DNA of 64,000 nt from Rugalucina vietnamica (GCA_964017185.1 OZ024876.1:432001-496000); one strand, 5' to 3'. Positions 30,207 through 42,034 are shown, numbered from the stretch's first letter. A program made the numbers and translations. The notes: generated by a model from the letters alone, not told the origin.

Positions 30207-30595
30207 CTGTTAGATTCCTATTGAAAATTTCAGCAAGATATAAGCAATATGAGTTTCTTAAAAACTAATTTTTCCTCGTTTCTTAATTAAATGGTCGGTA
30301 CCGTGTAAGTGCACTTACCCACAGGACGTGCAGTGAGTTTTAGGTTGTACTTTCTACGATAATCGTTATTTACTAGTCTACCAGTCAACGTACGAACTAA
30401 ATGACTTGCATGTATAAACCATCTGAAATACGAAGTCAGGTCATGTTATGTGGGCCAAATTAACCGTTTCGGCAAGGATTACCAGAATCTATACGCCAAA
30501 AGAACACTTGCTTAAGAACTTGATCCATCATTGAATTATAATCAATCCGTTGTCTTGACAATTTTAGTCTGATATCTTAGCCTCCCTACTTAACC

Positions 30596-30598
<3 letters not shown>

Positions 30599-30652
<54 letters not shown>
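30599..30652. repeat. Poly-T run, ~54 bp
   Basis: A single homopolymer. No element body is recognised on either side. Confidence 0.9.
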
Positions 30653-30654
<2 letters not shown>

Positions 30655-31470
30655 TCATATGTGTAATTGTCAAATAACCCCGCCTTTTATTGTTCTTGGT
30701 CATCGCACTTCATCACGCAGGGAACCATGTTGTTACTTATAATTATGTTATGTCACAAAACGTTATTTAGAAAACTTAAGGTGTCATTACATAAAAAAGG
30801 AACGCCAACATTTAGAAACAAAATATAAGAAAAAATAATTTAAAACAAGGTAAACTTCTGCGCAGCCCATATATATGTTTAAACCTGTAAAAAGAAACCA
30901 ACCATAGAAAACATGAAAAACAAGGAAATGAACAAGCATTCCACTTCTGACACCAATGTTTACACAATAGATCAAATGCCCTGATGTTCTCGTGCTGTCA
31001 CGGCGGTAGAGGGCGATTTCCATTTCGTTAGGAACGTATCTATACGAAAGTGACATTAATCCACATCTTTCTGTGAATATCCATACATGCGACTTCAGAT
31101 AAAGTTTTCTATCAAGAGTTGTCCATATTTATCTTTAATTACAAATAATCAAATCAATTCAAATATCTTTATTGGATTTAAGATCCCGAAACAGGATTGT
31201 TACCAACTACATTCAAACATACACATACTTAACATATATTAAACAAATTTATATCAAACAGCAAATGGTTTATACAAGTAATACAAGTAATATAAACGAG
31301 GTATCTATAATGACCGACTTAATGGAACATTTTTATGGTATCTATGACCCAGTTTATGACTGGACCGGTATATATGACCTTAATAATATACAACTCAGAC
31401 TAGGATTTAACAAACCTACCTTAAAAGAAGCAAGCGTTATCTAGTACGTATGACAATACAAGTACATGAA
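30653..31470. other. Unassigned sequence
   Basis: Frames at 30787-31056 (-) and 31172-31444 (+) are not recognisable and are AT-rich. Confidence 0.35.
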
Positions 31471-31535
31471 AAGGTACAAGTAGGCAAAGATCAGGAAAAG
31501 GTGCAATCAGAAAAAGATTCCCACTCCAAAAAACT
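31471..31535 (-). mobile_element. PLE 3'-terminal fragment (~65 bp)
   Basis: AAGGTACAAGTAGGCAAAG to TTCCCACTCCAAAAA. A further ~30-bp piece of the same end lies at 31659-31692. Confidence 0.8.
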
Positions 31536-31743
31536 GGTACATCTGAACAAGTACATGTATCTAACAACATTCATAGGTAACGGTTAAATTATTTTAGACA
31601 CGCCCCAAAAATACTTCAACGGATCGCTACGTATTATATCGAAAACAATCCATAAAAGGGTACAAGTAGGCAATGATCAGAAAAAAAAAACGCTTAATAC
31701 GTAAACGCTAGATACAGCCACGATTCTCTTCTATTCTTTTCAG

Positions 31744-31850
31744 GTGTTTTCGCTTGGTGTCTGCTGGCGACTGTACAGCTGTGGGAGGCATGGCCATGTC
31801 TGTATCAGGGCACAAAGAAACATACAAATGAGTCAGCACATAAGGAAATG
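31744..31850 (+). CDS. Possible membrane-anchor exon of the fucosyltransferase gene
   Basis: A strong acceptor (TCTATTCTTTTCAG ending at 31743) precedes a frame reading VFAWCLLATVQLWEAW then a polar stretch (GTKKHTNESAHKEM), followed by a candidate donor GTATTT at 31851. It ends in phase 0, matching the phase 0 start at 33006. Golgi fucosyltransferases are type II proteins with a short cytosolic tail, one hydrophobic anchor and a stem, so the position and character fit. There is no start codon here, so a further 5' exon would be needed. Weak evidence; could be chance. Confidence 0.35.
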
Positions 31851-31899
31851 GTATTTAATGCTTAGAGATTGGGTATGGACAGTGCTCGTGGTTGGGGTA

Positions 31900-32010
31900 T
31901 AAACACACATACATGTATTAAAACAGGTTTTATAAAGTGTCATTACCCAAAATTGTACAATATGACCCTTGTTCTCGCTTTGAATGTTTTCCTGCTTCCG
32001 AAGGGTCTAA
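31900..32010 (+). mobile_element. Hammerhead repeat C, degenerate fragment
   Basis: GTCATTACCCAAAATTG, ACAATATGACCC and CGCTTTGAATGTTTTCC follow the order of the C ribozyme and its tail. The CUGANGA core is lost. Confidence 0.5.
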
Positions 32011-32481
32011 CTTTTTTTTTATTCAAAAGATGCGACACAGAATACAAAATGTTTGTCATTTATAATATAGCTCATTTTGGGTTGTTTCTTTCCTGCCTGA
32101 CGCCTGTGTAAGCAGTTTACCACTTTTACTCCCACGTCTCTCAAAAATCAATATTTCACTGCTAAGTGTATAAATGTATTACTAATTAATTAATTGTAAG
32201 AAATGTATGTCTCTAGATATAAGCGCTCATCATGTCAAAATTGAAAGGATATATTTTACGCTAAGAATCTGTTTTGCTTTTGTTTTCTTGTTACTCCCAT
32301 TAATCAATTTCTAATAATTATTATTGTTGTTCTTAATTCAGTTTTACGTCCAAGATTATTTCAGCTCATATGAGCGCTACTGACAATCACTTGGTATGGT
32401 TTACATACAAACCGATAAGTGACACACGCTGCAATTGTGACAGAAATTGAGCTTAGATATTCGAGTTTTTTTTTTCCTATA

Positions 32482-32722
32482 GTACTCTACTGAAAATAGA
32501 TAGGTGCAGTCCATGCAGAAATTAAACATTTATTGAAAGAAACTGACATAAGAAATCCCGGTTATTTCGTTTTCGCACTTCAATGTTATTGTGTTAGAAA
32601 CACTATATGTTCAATGGGCGAAAGTGTTTTCGAAAACGAAATAACCTGAATTTCTTATGTTACTTTTCAATAAATGTTCAATCTCTGCATTGACTGCGTC
32701 TATTTATCAGTCAGTAGAGTAA
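32482..32722. mobile_element. Fold-back element with ~100-bp arms
   Basis: Left arm TACTCTACTGAAAATAG... to TTATTTCGTTTTCGCAC; right arm from GTGTTTTCGAAAACGAAATAA to ...CAGTCAGTAGAGTA is its near-complement, with ~40 bp between. Arms share AAACATTTATTGAAA / TTTTCAATAAATGTT and CATAAGAAAT / ATTTCTTATG. No coding. A different family from the pair at 5503-5799. Confidence 0.8.
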
Positions 32723-33005
32723 ATGGGGTTGAAGAAAATCTCAAAATTTTCTCCCGTTTTCGCCCTACCTACTGACTGGCCCGTCTCACACAGCAGATAA
32801 ACACGTGGTATGGATTGGGTGACGCACAATACAGTTCCGCCCTAAGTTGAGATGAAAAATTTGAGTTTTCTCCTACAGGAACTGATACATTAGGAAAAAA
32901 AAAGTAGTCTGCTGAACGGATTATCTACTTTTAGTCGCATTGATCATCAAATGCTCGACAACTTACTTATGTGCTGACTCATTTGCATTTTTTTAAATTA
33001 CATAG

Positions 33006-33308
33006 GCATATGCAAGCAGTGGAGACAATCTTCGACTGGGCGCACGAAAACAAATCGTATTTTATAACCCATCTAACTACCATTTGGTGCAAAAGGTGAA
33101 GACAATCAATCTTACAAATTGCAAAATAAACACTTGTGAATTGTCATTTGATAAAAAGGCAGCAATCTGGAGTGATGCCCTGATCATTGATTACAGGCGT
33201 TTAAAAGGACAGTTTCCTAAACTGTTTAGGAAAGATGGACAGATATGGATAATGATTCAACATGAAGCGTCGAATAGGTACAACAATAGATATTCATCAA
33301 TTTTGCAG
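33006..33308 (+). CDS. GT10 fucosyltransferase, N-terminal domain exon
   Basis: The exon follows acceptor ...TTACATAG (33004-33005 AG) and ends at CAG before donor GTTTGT (33309). It encodes 101 codons in phase 0: RKQIVFYNP near the start, paired cysteines in NCKINTCELSFDKKAA, DALIIDYRRLKG, then a FRKDGQIWIMIQHEAS block. This layout (IxFYN, CxxxxC, DA..., GQ.W....HE.) is that of the N-terminal domain of family-10 glycosyltransferases, which transfer fucose from GDP-fucose to N-acetylglucosamine or similar acceptors in the Golgi. It joins the exon at 44998 in frame. Family call is from recalled motifs. Confidence 0.75.
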
Positions 33309-33387
33309 GTTTGTTCCCAAATTTTATTCATTTTATTTGCTATTGTATGAGTTTTTTTTTTTGTTTTTTTTTTTTTGCGGAACAGTA

Positions 33388-33592
33388 AACAAAGACGATG
33401 ATGAAGGAATGGCGTAATCAGAGAGAATTCCCCAATCGAAAAACCGATTTGAAATTATAACAAATAAGCAATCAGGTACGTAAACAAAAGATATATAAAA
33501 ATTGTTGCCGAGTGAGCAGCTGTTTCCCTATAGGTGGTCGTTCAGTTACCCAAACTTAAACAAAAAATAAAGACACACGGACATATGGTGCA

Positions 33593-33600
<8 letters not shown>
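33388..33600 (-). mobile_element. PLE group B 3' UTR fragment followed by A run
   Basis: GACGATGATGAAGGAATGGC to GGTGCAAACAGCAAAA, decayed. The AGCACAAAA tract of other copies has become an A run of ~51 bp at 33600-33650. The 94-codon frame across it is an artefact of that tract. Confidence 0.75.
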
Positions 33601-33650
<50 letters not shown>

Positions 33651-33656
<6 letters not shown>

Positions 33657-35299
33657 CTTTTAAAAGGAAATGCTTGCCAGGTTTAAACAAATGAAAATAA
33701 CAATATACTTTTATCGACCTGTGCGCCACCATACTGAGTTTACTGAGAGATGGTTGAATGAGGGCTACCTCTTGATGACACAGGCTGCGGAGAGGAAGTA
33801 CATGCCAGGCGTTTTCGTTTACGATGAAGCAGTGTGGCACACCGGCAAGTCAAGGCATTTTGTTTGACATGGGTTCCGGCACATCTCCGCAGACCACTAG
33901 TCTTGGGGGCCTCATGCAGATTGAGACTAAGTTTGATTCGGTTCGTCTGTAAACAGAGCAAGCTTGCTGCAATTATTTCTATCGACACTCGGATTCTTCT
34001 TCTACACCTATGTACAGACTCCAGTAGTCAATCTGGCTCAACCACATGCCGAGACCATGTTATGGTTGGAAATATAGATTCAACCCCCAGGCTGTTGGAG
34101 TTTTTGGGGATTGTTTGCCATATCTTGGGCATGGGGATGTGTAATTTCCAGATATTTATCCATCTACATTGTGGCTGTGGCGAACAAACATAAAATAATA
34201 ACAACTTTCAATATTTCCCACGATATAATTACATGTATGTTGTTGCCACAATAGAATCAAAGTATATAATTTACACTGTCACAATATAATGTTAACAATT
34301 GTACTTTCCTCTATTTCTGTCCATCAGTTTCTCATATTTCGTCTTCCACCATATTCATTCTTCACTGTGTATAATTTCTTCTATGTTTCCTGTTTCTTCT
34401 GTTTATTACAGTCCCAAATGTTCTTTATAGACAACCTTGCTGTCTTCCATTAAAAACCCTTAGTTACTATATGACATTGCTAACGTCGCGACGTCATGCT
34501 ACTTGACGTTACCAATAATAAACCAATTAAGGCTATGTCAAACAATTAAGTATACCAACTTATGCTTAAAATCATAATATTGTTATGTCAAATCAAAATC
34601 GTGGGTTTCCACGATAGTGGCAAAATCTGGGGCGAGCCACATATTAGATGGGGTTCCTACACACAAAACAATACATTTTTTGCCAAGAAGAAAGCAGAGT
34701 GAGTTTTAAACAAAAGCGAACCATCTCAGGCGACCATATACACTTAAATACATAAACTTCATTATCCCAAGTGATAGATAGATTAAGTTCTATGGATGGT
34801 GAAAATAGTATCGTCATGTTTAATGTAAACACTAACTTTGGGGACATTATTTCTCTCCATTTTGATATAAAATATGAGAATTTCTATCAATCTCAATATA
34901 TTTTTCAAATTAACAAGTCTTAGATTGTACAAGAACAAGCGGATAAATAAAACAATTTAAAGTTTCCTAACAATTCCACCCGATAAATAATTACAATTTA
35001 AAATTTCATGAGAAATTTGTCAGATTATTATCTTGTAAGAAACCTATTCCAAGTACTTATTTTTAAAAACATGTAAGCCTGACAGATGAGAGATGACAGA
35101 TGATTAAATACACGACAAACATAAACTGGTTCTCTGTCAGATGTAAAAGCAAAACCTATCGAAGCGACAAATAATACTGGGTGTAAAAAGTGTTAAAAAT
35201 AAAGCACTTTTTTGCAATGATTATGTCGATTTAACACATTTAACATTTGAACTCAGCCAAAAAAGGGTATAAAAGCTCTAAATTAAAAGGCTTTCTTTT
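33651..35299. other. Intronic sequence, unassigned
   Basis: A frame at 33834-34193 has no recognisable domain. No repeat recognised. Confidence 0.35.
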
Positions 35300-36850
35300 A
35301 GAAAGGCATTCTTCACTTCCTCTGACCAAAGCCGGTATACACTTTGGTCATGTCAGAATGTGCGCGACGCCTTATCCTATCTCCTGGATAATATTTATAT
35401 TAGATTTGGGACAAAGTTATACAGACGAATCCGATGCGTACAAATTGCGCACATCCCGTAGCTGAGTTATTTTTATACTGCTACGAACGAGATTTCATGG
35501 ATTCTCTTAACCATGATAATCAAGCTGATATTATCGAGGCTTTTAATTCCACTTCTAGGTACCTCGATGACCTTTTGAACATTGACAACCCTTATTTTGA
35601 AGGTATGGCCAATCAAATATATCCACCTGAACTACAGTTGAACAAAGCCAATATCTCAGATACCGAAGCCCCCTTTTTAGATCTATATCTTTCTGTTGCA
35701 AATGGATTTGTTTCTTCTAAAATTTATGATAAGCACGATGACAGTAAATTTCCGTTTTTGGATGGTGACGTTCCTCGTCATGCTTTTTATGGTGTGTACC
35801 TTTCGCAACTTATTAGGTTTGCTAGAGTCTGCAATCATGTTAGAGACTTCAACGCTCGAAATAAATGTTGAACGACCAAACTTCCCCAACAGGGCTATCG
35901 GTATCTTTAACTTCGAAAAACCTTTTCTAAATTTTATCGTAGACTCTATGAATTGATTTCCAAATATAATGTTGGGTTAAAGACGCTTTTATGTGAGGGC
36001 CTTTCGGAACCTGAATTTTATGGTGACTAAGTTTACAAATTTAAGAAACTTATAGGAAGTAATGATTTTTCTTTTCAGTTCAGAAAAATCAGAATACGTT
36101 AAAGACGTATAGGTTATAACTTGAATGTCATGCGACAGTCTGCATGCTTAGTTTTTAACCCAATCATGGTTGATAACTATGCTGCCTTCTTTAATTGCAC
36201 GCCGGTGGGTCAGGTGTCAGTCTATGATGGCCCGGACTTAAAGCTATTCATTTTAGTTGGTTGGGGCCGGAGCTTCTTGTCTGTTGCTTGGCCCACCGGT
36301 GTCCAACTGGTGTTTTTCTTTTGCTCCAGAGTTAGTAGGTTATTCGGCGCCCAAAGATCTATCGTCGGGCAGCTTACTCAATCTGTGAGTCCTGGTGTTT
36401 GATTCATCAGGATGTTTATTGTGATTTATTGTTTGTATTTGATGATTCATTGACTAGTTAGAGATTCACCACGAGGACCGAAGAACTAACTGAATGTTAT
36501 GAACAGCTGCAAAAGCTGAGGTTGCAGTTATGGCTATGTAAAACTGGTTGAAGCCCGCCAGTAACTTTGTGTTACTGATCGTTCCAAGGCGATACTTCTG
36601 TGGTGGTTCTTTTTGCTTTATGTCTTGGTGTTTAATTTTTGTGCTGTTGGCGCCTTATGTATGTTTTGATAATTTTAGCATAGTTTAGGTAACTGAGTGG
36701 CAAGCTATTGGGAAAATAGCTGCTCATTCGGATACGATATGTTTTCATGGTATAAGTACCTGATTGTTAATTTAGTTTTTCCCACCTTTGTTTTTGGAGT
36801 AGGAATCTTTTTCTGATTGCGCCTTTTCCTGATCTTGCCTACTTATACTT
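35300..36850 (+). pseudogene. PLE copy, RT with multiple breaks, plus 3' UTR
   Basis: Enters at GAAAGGCATTCTTCACTTCC (equivalent to ~21340). YLDD is kept at about 35560, but the motif B region is damaged (GRIRCVQIAH in place of IVGIPMGTNCAP). A 145-codon stretch 35434-35871 is open, then stops follow in the thumb region. The 3' UTR runs to TTGCCTACTTATAC at 36850. Older than the 20501 and 28163 copies. Confidence 0.85.
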
Positions 36851-37239
36851 TTGTAAGTAACTGACTGAAAATAGACATCTTGTTAGCTGGGTCTTTCATA
36901 CCCTAGACGTAAATGAAAATGAAAATAAACGCATAATTTTCCAGAAATTAAATAAAATTCCACTGCTGAAGCTTTTATTTAATGTAAAGAATTACCGAAA
37001 GAACTTTGTCAAAAATACGAATTCAAAATATCCAGCTAGCTCGGCAGAGCTTTCGGGCTCGGCTGCTCGGCTCGGATATGGCTTTCATAGACGAGGAGTT
37101 AACAAACCTCCACATGAAGAGCTAGATCTAGAACGGTTGACAGAAAATTATCTTCAAAAGCATGACTAGTAACTTTAAAGAAATGCAGTCTAAACAGGAA
37201 ATAGGATTTCAATCTACATGGCTTGCGGCGCAATAAGAT

Positions 37240-37640
37240 CTACCACATAAGAGCGATCAGAAAATATAAAATTACTGGCGGGCTTATACTAGTTTAACTG
37301 GCCTAACATCACCTCAGCTTCGGCAGCGGTTCACATCATATAGTTAGTTGTGCAGTTCTCGTGGTGAATCCTAAACTCGCCAATCAATCATCAACGGCAA
37401 ACAAATAAATCATGAAAACCACCATGATAAATCAAAAACGAACACTCATATATACGATAAGCTGCCCGACGATGGACAGCCCTGGACGCAAAATAGCATC
37501 ACTGAAATCTGGAGCACTAGAAATAAACACCAGTTGATCCACGGTGGAACAAGCAACAGACATGAAGCCAACCAACCAACTTTAGTCGCGGCCATAATAG
37601 TTAATAGTCTGACGCCCGACCCAATTAAGTCAGCATGGTT
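37240..37640 (-). mobile_element. PLE group B copy, 3' UTR middle part
   Basis: Keeps ATTACTGGCGGGCTT, TCTCGTGGTGAATC, AGCTGCCCGACGATGG and GTCTGACGCCCGACCCA, but not the 3' terminus. Strongly diverged. Confidence 0.75.
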
Positions 37641-37654
37641 AGGAGTCATGTTTA

Positions 37655-37722
37655 TTTTATTTTTTTTTTATTTTTTTTATTTTTTTTTTTTTTTGTGTGT
37701 GTGTGTGTGGGGGGGGGGGGTT
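37655..37722. repeat. T-rich, GT and poly-G simple repeat tract
   Basis: A T-rich run to 37694, GTGTGTGTGTGTGTG, then about 10 G. Frames across it are not genes. Confidence 0.9.
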
Positions 37723-37950
37723 CGAAAGCATTTTATTCAGAATTTATTCCTACTATTGATGTTGTAATATCTGTCAGAAAGAAGAGTCCGTTGACGACTA
37801 ATCGGGCGATGAAATTATCGCACAAAACTACATTCCCTTTTAGAATAGATCTGAAACCAGAAGCGGGAAAATATAACTTTAAATTTAAATTTAAGAGATA
37901 ATAATTTAAAGAATTGACAGTTTAAATCTTTAAGCAGAACAACAATTGAT

Positions 37951-38016
37951 AATTAAAACTGAGATCCTTTAAGAGCAGTGAACACATTAATGAGAAAAGG
38001 GGATGGGCCATACCTC
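37951..38016 (-). mobile_element. Hammerhead repeat D, tail only
   Basis: The reverse strand begins GGTATGGCCC, a few bases before the predicted cleavage point, and continues CATCCCCTTTTCTC, GTGTTCACTGCTCTTAAAG. The fragment therefore starts almost at the ribozyme cut site. Confidence 0.65.
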
Positions 38017-38094
38017 ATCACAACACATTTTTGTCAATTTGTACATTTATGACAATTTAAGGTAAATACTTTTACATTTAAATTAATATTTTGG

Positions 38095-38319
38095 CTGTTC
38101 TCGTTGTCAAGTGGTTAAGAGCTCTGCCTTCGTTACCGCGTTTTATAATTCGATTATCTCACCACGGTGTCCAGTGAGGGCTCGAAACCTCCCTGTGGCA
38201 CATGTGAGACAAACTAAGTTCTGCTTGCTTGTGTGTCAGGTATTTTGTCTCGGGGTTCTCCCGTTTTCGTCCCACATACTGACTCATATAAGCTGAAATA
38301 AGCGTCCAATGCAATACTT
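38095..38319 (+). mobile_element. tRNA-derived SINE
   Basis: A tRNA-like head with A-box-like GTCAAGTGGTTAAGAG and B-box-like GGCTCGAAACC ~75 bp apart, then a body with GGGTTCTCCCGTTTTCGTCC and CATACTGACTCATATAAGC. A related body string, CTCCCGTTTTCGCCC, occurs near 32750. No coding. The PLE fragment at 38320 follows directly. Confidence 0.55.
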
Positions 38320-38561
38320 CATTGTGGTTCTATTTGTTTTGTGTTTTGGAGTCGAAATTTTGTGCTGTTTGGACCTTATTTACGTTTTCATAGTTTTAGT
38401 TAAGTTTGGGTAACAGAGTGGCCGCCTATTCGGAAATAGCTGCACACTCGGCTTACGATGTGTATTCTTATTATAAGTACCTAATTGTCAGTTTATTTTT
38501 CCCACCTCGTTTTTTGAAGTGTGGGTTTCTTTCTGATCGCGCCTTTTCATGATAATCGCCT
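38320..38561 (+). mobile_element. PLE group B 3' UTR fragment
   Basis: GTGGTTCTATTTGTTTTGTG to CGCCTACAAG, with GTTTTGGAGTCGAA group B signature. Confidence 0.8.
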
Positions 38562-38684
38562 ACAAGATTTTTTCTAAAGATGTGTACAACTAAAAACAAA
38601 ACCAAAAGAAACAAAAAATGTCCGATATGACATTTTGTTAAAACAATAGTTATGAAACCTTAAATCACGATCGTGTTCATGTGT

Positions 38685-38790
38685 AAAGGTTAAAGCAGGC
38701 AATGATTAGGAAATGGTGTAATCACAAAGAAATTCCCACACCAAATACCGAGGTGGGGAAAGACAACAATAATGCAATCATAAATAAATA
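38685..38790 (-). mobile_element. PLE group B 3'-terminal fragment
   Basis: AAGGTTAAAGCAGGCAATG to AACAATAATGCAATCA, then a TAA/AAT microsatellite (38780-38870). Confidence 0.75.
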
Positions 38791-38894
38791 ATAATAAATA
38801 ATAATAATAATAATTTCAATAATTATAATAATAACAATAATTGACAATAATAATAAATATTATTCAAACGTTTATTTAACAGCTCTTTTCTGGC

Positions 38895-39200
38895 TTAAAA
38901 AATAGATAACAGATTTGAAAAGAAGATAAGTATAGGGTTGTATAGATCTTTTCCAGCTACATGAGTCAAAATGAGGCCTCAGAACAACACGCTTTAAGGA
39001 TTGAACATTTTATTTAATTTTCATTTATTTCATATTATATATCTGCCCAAAACACAAATTCATCTAGCATGTTCTCAAATATAACTTATCTGAAGTAGAC
39101 TATTTTAGACCAAAAACCTACATACGTCTGCAATTTGAAGTGGATACCAAAATTTAAGTAGTCACTGTACAACCCAGCCGCCTAACTTGAAAAGATGAAA
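38895..39200 (+). repeat. Dispersed repeat G, copy 1
   Basis: Shares with 48470-48780 the blocks AGTATAGGGT / AATATAGGGT, AGCTACATG, AATGAGGCCTC / AATGAGACCTC, CATCTAGCATG / CACCTAGAATGC, TGGACCAAAA-type and AAGTGGAT / GAGTGGAT, in the same order. Non-coding. Confidence 0.6.
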
Positions 39201-39208
39201 AAATGCAG

Positions 39209-39368
39209 CTCGGGTAACTGAGTAGCCGCCTATTGGGAAATAGTTGCTTACTGGACTTATGATATGTTTAAGTACATAATTGTCAATTTATTTTTTCTCA
39301 CCTCAGTTTCTGGAGTGGGAATTTCTTTCTGGTTACACCCACCCATTCATGATCATTGCCTACTCACA
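39209..39368 (+). mobile_element. PLE group B 3' UTR fragment
   Basis: GGGTAACTGAGTAGCCGCC to GATCATTGCCTACTCAC. Confidence 0.75.
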
Positions 39369-39786
39369 CACTGCATCTAGATAATCGATATTTGACCAAC
39401 GCCGGATTGGAATAGCTAACTCCCAGGCAATAGACAACGCCTGAGTAATATTGCGTGGAAGTTTCCAAACAAAACTATGCAGTGTTTTAAACTGCAAGGG
39501 GATAATGTAAATTGAAATGATTAGTTAATATAGTGAGATGGTCCTGCTTCCAAATACAATTTGCAAAATGTTACAATACGTTGACTGGAGCATATAAAAT
39601 ACAAGAAAACATACATGAATTTGTGCTTTTGACTGTCAAGATTGATGAAGAAAATATTCAAGTCAAAACTTTTCATTCTCTATTGATGCTATGATCTATT
39701 ATTTATGAGGTACTTCGATTTTAACTCTGGTTGAACTATGGTCCGACTAAACATGATAGTATTGAGTAGTGAACATCCTTAATACT

Positions 39787-39881
39787 CAGGAACTTCTACT
39801 AAGAAAACATATCGTATGCCAAGAGGGCAGCTTTTTTCCAACAGGTGGCCACTCAGTTACCAAACTTAACTAAAACTTTGT
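39787..39881 (-). mobile_element. PLE fragment, decayed
   Basis: CTTCTACTAAGAAAACATATCG, trimmed PLE 3' UTR including AGGTGGCCACTCAGTTACC; lacks the terminus. Followed directly by another minus copy. Confidence 0.7.
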
Positions 39882-40672
39882 GAAGGTACAAGTCGGCACA
39901 GATCAGGAAAAGGCGCACTCAGAAAAAAGATTCCCACTCCAATAACCGAGATTGGAAAAACTTAATTAACAATCAGGTACTTATGCCATGAAAACACATC
40001 GTCAGCCGAATGGGCAGCTATTTTCCAAATAGGTGGCCACTCAGTTACCTTAACTTAACTAAAAATATGAAAACATACATAAGGCGCCAACAGCACAAAA
40101 CTTTTTAAACACCAAACATAACATAAAACGAAAGAACCACCACAGAAGTATCGCATTAGAACGATCAGTAATATTTAATTACTGGCGGGCTTAAATCGAT
40201 TTTACAGGTACCTATTCGCCATTAGCTTCTGCAGTGGCTCATAACATTTAGTTAGTTCTTCGGTCCTCGTGGTGAATTTCTAACTAGTCAATGAATCATC
40301 AAGAACAAACAGATAAATCATGATAAACATCCTGATGAATCATAAACGAGGACTTAACAGATTCAGTAAGCTGCCCGATGATGATAATCCCTGGGCGCCG
40401 AATAACTTACTAACTCCGGAGCAAAAGAAAAACACCAGTTGGACCCAAGTGGGCCAAGCAACAGACAAGAAGCTCCGGCCCCAACCAACTAAAATGAATA
40501 GCTTTAAGTCGGGACCATTATAGAGTCTGACACCCGACCCACCGGCGTGCAATTAAAGAAGGCAGCATAGTTGTCAACCATGATTTGGTTAAAAACTAAG
40601 CATACAGACTGTCGCATAACATTCAAGTTATAACCTATACGTCTATAAAATGTAATGATTTTTTTTCTGAAC
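39882..40672 (-). mobile_element. PLE copy, 3' half; interrupted by RTE insertion
   Basis: Starts AAGGTACAAGTCGGC, has the full 3' UTR and terminal coding block, and stops at TTTCTGAAC (40672). The next PLE bases (TGAAAAGAAAGATCATTCC) appear at 43714, after the RTE element. Confidence 0.9.
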
Positions 40673-40842
40673 TCATCATCATCATCATCATCATCATTAC
40701 CGTATTATAGTCCATTGTCCTCTACTGAGGGTTGGATTTGTTTGACAAGTCTCCTTCTTAGACGACCTCTCCCCTCTGAGAGATTTAGAGGATCAGCAGT
40801 ATTCATTCCTAGTCTTTTCCTGTCGACTAACAACACTTAATC

Positions 40843-41900
40843 CTATGATTTCCTTGGCTTGCCAGATCTTTTTTGTGCAACTTTGTTTAGCTTGCGTACT
40901 TTAACAATCCAGCCTTTGCTGCGCTCTACGTGTCCATACCATCTCATTCCGCTGGAGCGAAGCACCACATCTATATCCTGGAGTCCAAGCTTTGAGAGAA
41001 GGGAGTCTGAGCTTACTTCATCATTCGCCTTGACAATAAAGATCCAGCGGATCATAGCACGGTAATTGCGCCGTAGGCGGTTAAATGTAGACACAGTCAT
41101 GGCCCACATGTTTCTGCCGCATGCAGCATTACACTTCTTTACGCAAGTTGAATACACTCGACCTCTGGTCAAAAGTGGCAGATTGCGGTTGGTGAGGAGG
41201 GGGAGTAACTGTCGGAACTTGCCCCAAGCGGATTTGCAACGCGTAACTGCAGCCAGTTCACAACCACCACCAGCAGAAAGCATGTCTCCTAGATAACAGA
41301 ACTCTGGAACAGCCTCAACTGTTTCGTCATCAACCTGAACCTCCTTCACTAGTCTTCCATCTATTGGACGGGCCTTTCCCAGACAGCGAGCACATCCGAA
41401 ATCAGGATCAGGGCGTAACGGGCCTTTGATTCCACTGCATTTCTCGTGGATCCAGGACAATCAGCCACCACAGACGATAGCATTTCTTCCTACACCTGTC
41501 TGACAGACGCCACAGGGATTCTTTCCAGATCTTTTCAGAAGGTCCAGATTGGGTCCAGAGACCATTGATCTTTGTCTTCCCCATGTTCACTCGAATGCCT
41601 TTCCTCTTCATTTCTACTTTCCATGTCTTCAGCTTAACTAGTAGTTCCTCCATGGACTCAGCACGTATCATCAAGTCATCTGCATACAACAGCTCCCAAG
41701 GGCAACCTGTTCGGAACTCCCTGGGTAAAGCTTCTAGCACAATGATGAAGAGTAGCGGACTTAAGACAGATCCCTGATGAACACCTACTTTGACACCAAA
41801 CTCCTCACTGTATCCACTGCCAACTTTTACCTTACTTCTCACGTCCTTATACATGGACTGGACAAGGCGCACTAGCCACTCGTCGATTCATAGTATTCGC
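40843..41900 (-). pseudogene. RTE-like reverse transcriptase, broken
   Basis: On the minus strand: VPREVIWW near 41920, then 41872-41408 with VGVHQGSVLSPLLFIIVLEAL (motif B) and YADD (LLYADDLMI, motif C). Then 41460-40843 has a PHD/zinc-like remnant (IHEKCSG...CARCLG), FCYLGDMLSAGGG and the C-terminal RWYGHVERSKG block. The two open stretches (154 and 205 codons) are in different frames with stops between. The family is a common invertebrate APE-type LINE. Confidence 0.8.
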
Positions 41901-42034
41901 ATTGCCCACCAGATGACTTCCCGTGGGACCCGATCGAATGCTTTCTTCAGATAAACGAAGGCCATGTAGAGCAGCTTGTTAGCAGCTAAGTTCTTCTCTT
42001 GTAGTTGACGAACAATGGAAATCGCATCTTACAG

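Noticed and set aside
33556-33840. 94-codon minus-strand frame
   Set aside because: It runs through the 51-bp A tract; no recognisable domain.
33834-34193. 119-codon plus-strand frame in the intron
   Set aside because: No recognisable domain and overlapped by an opposite-strand frame; probably chance.
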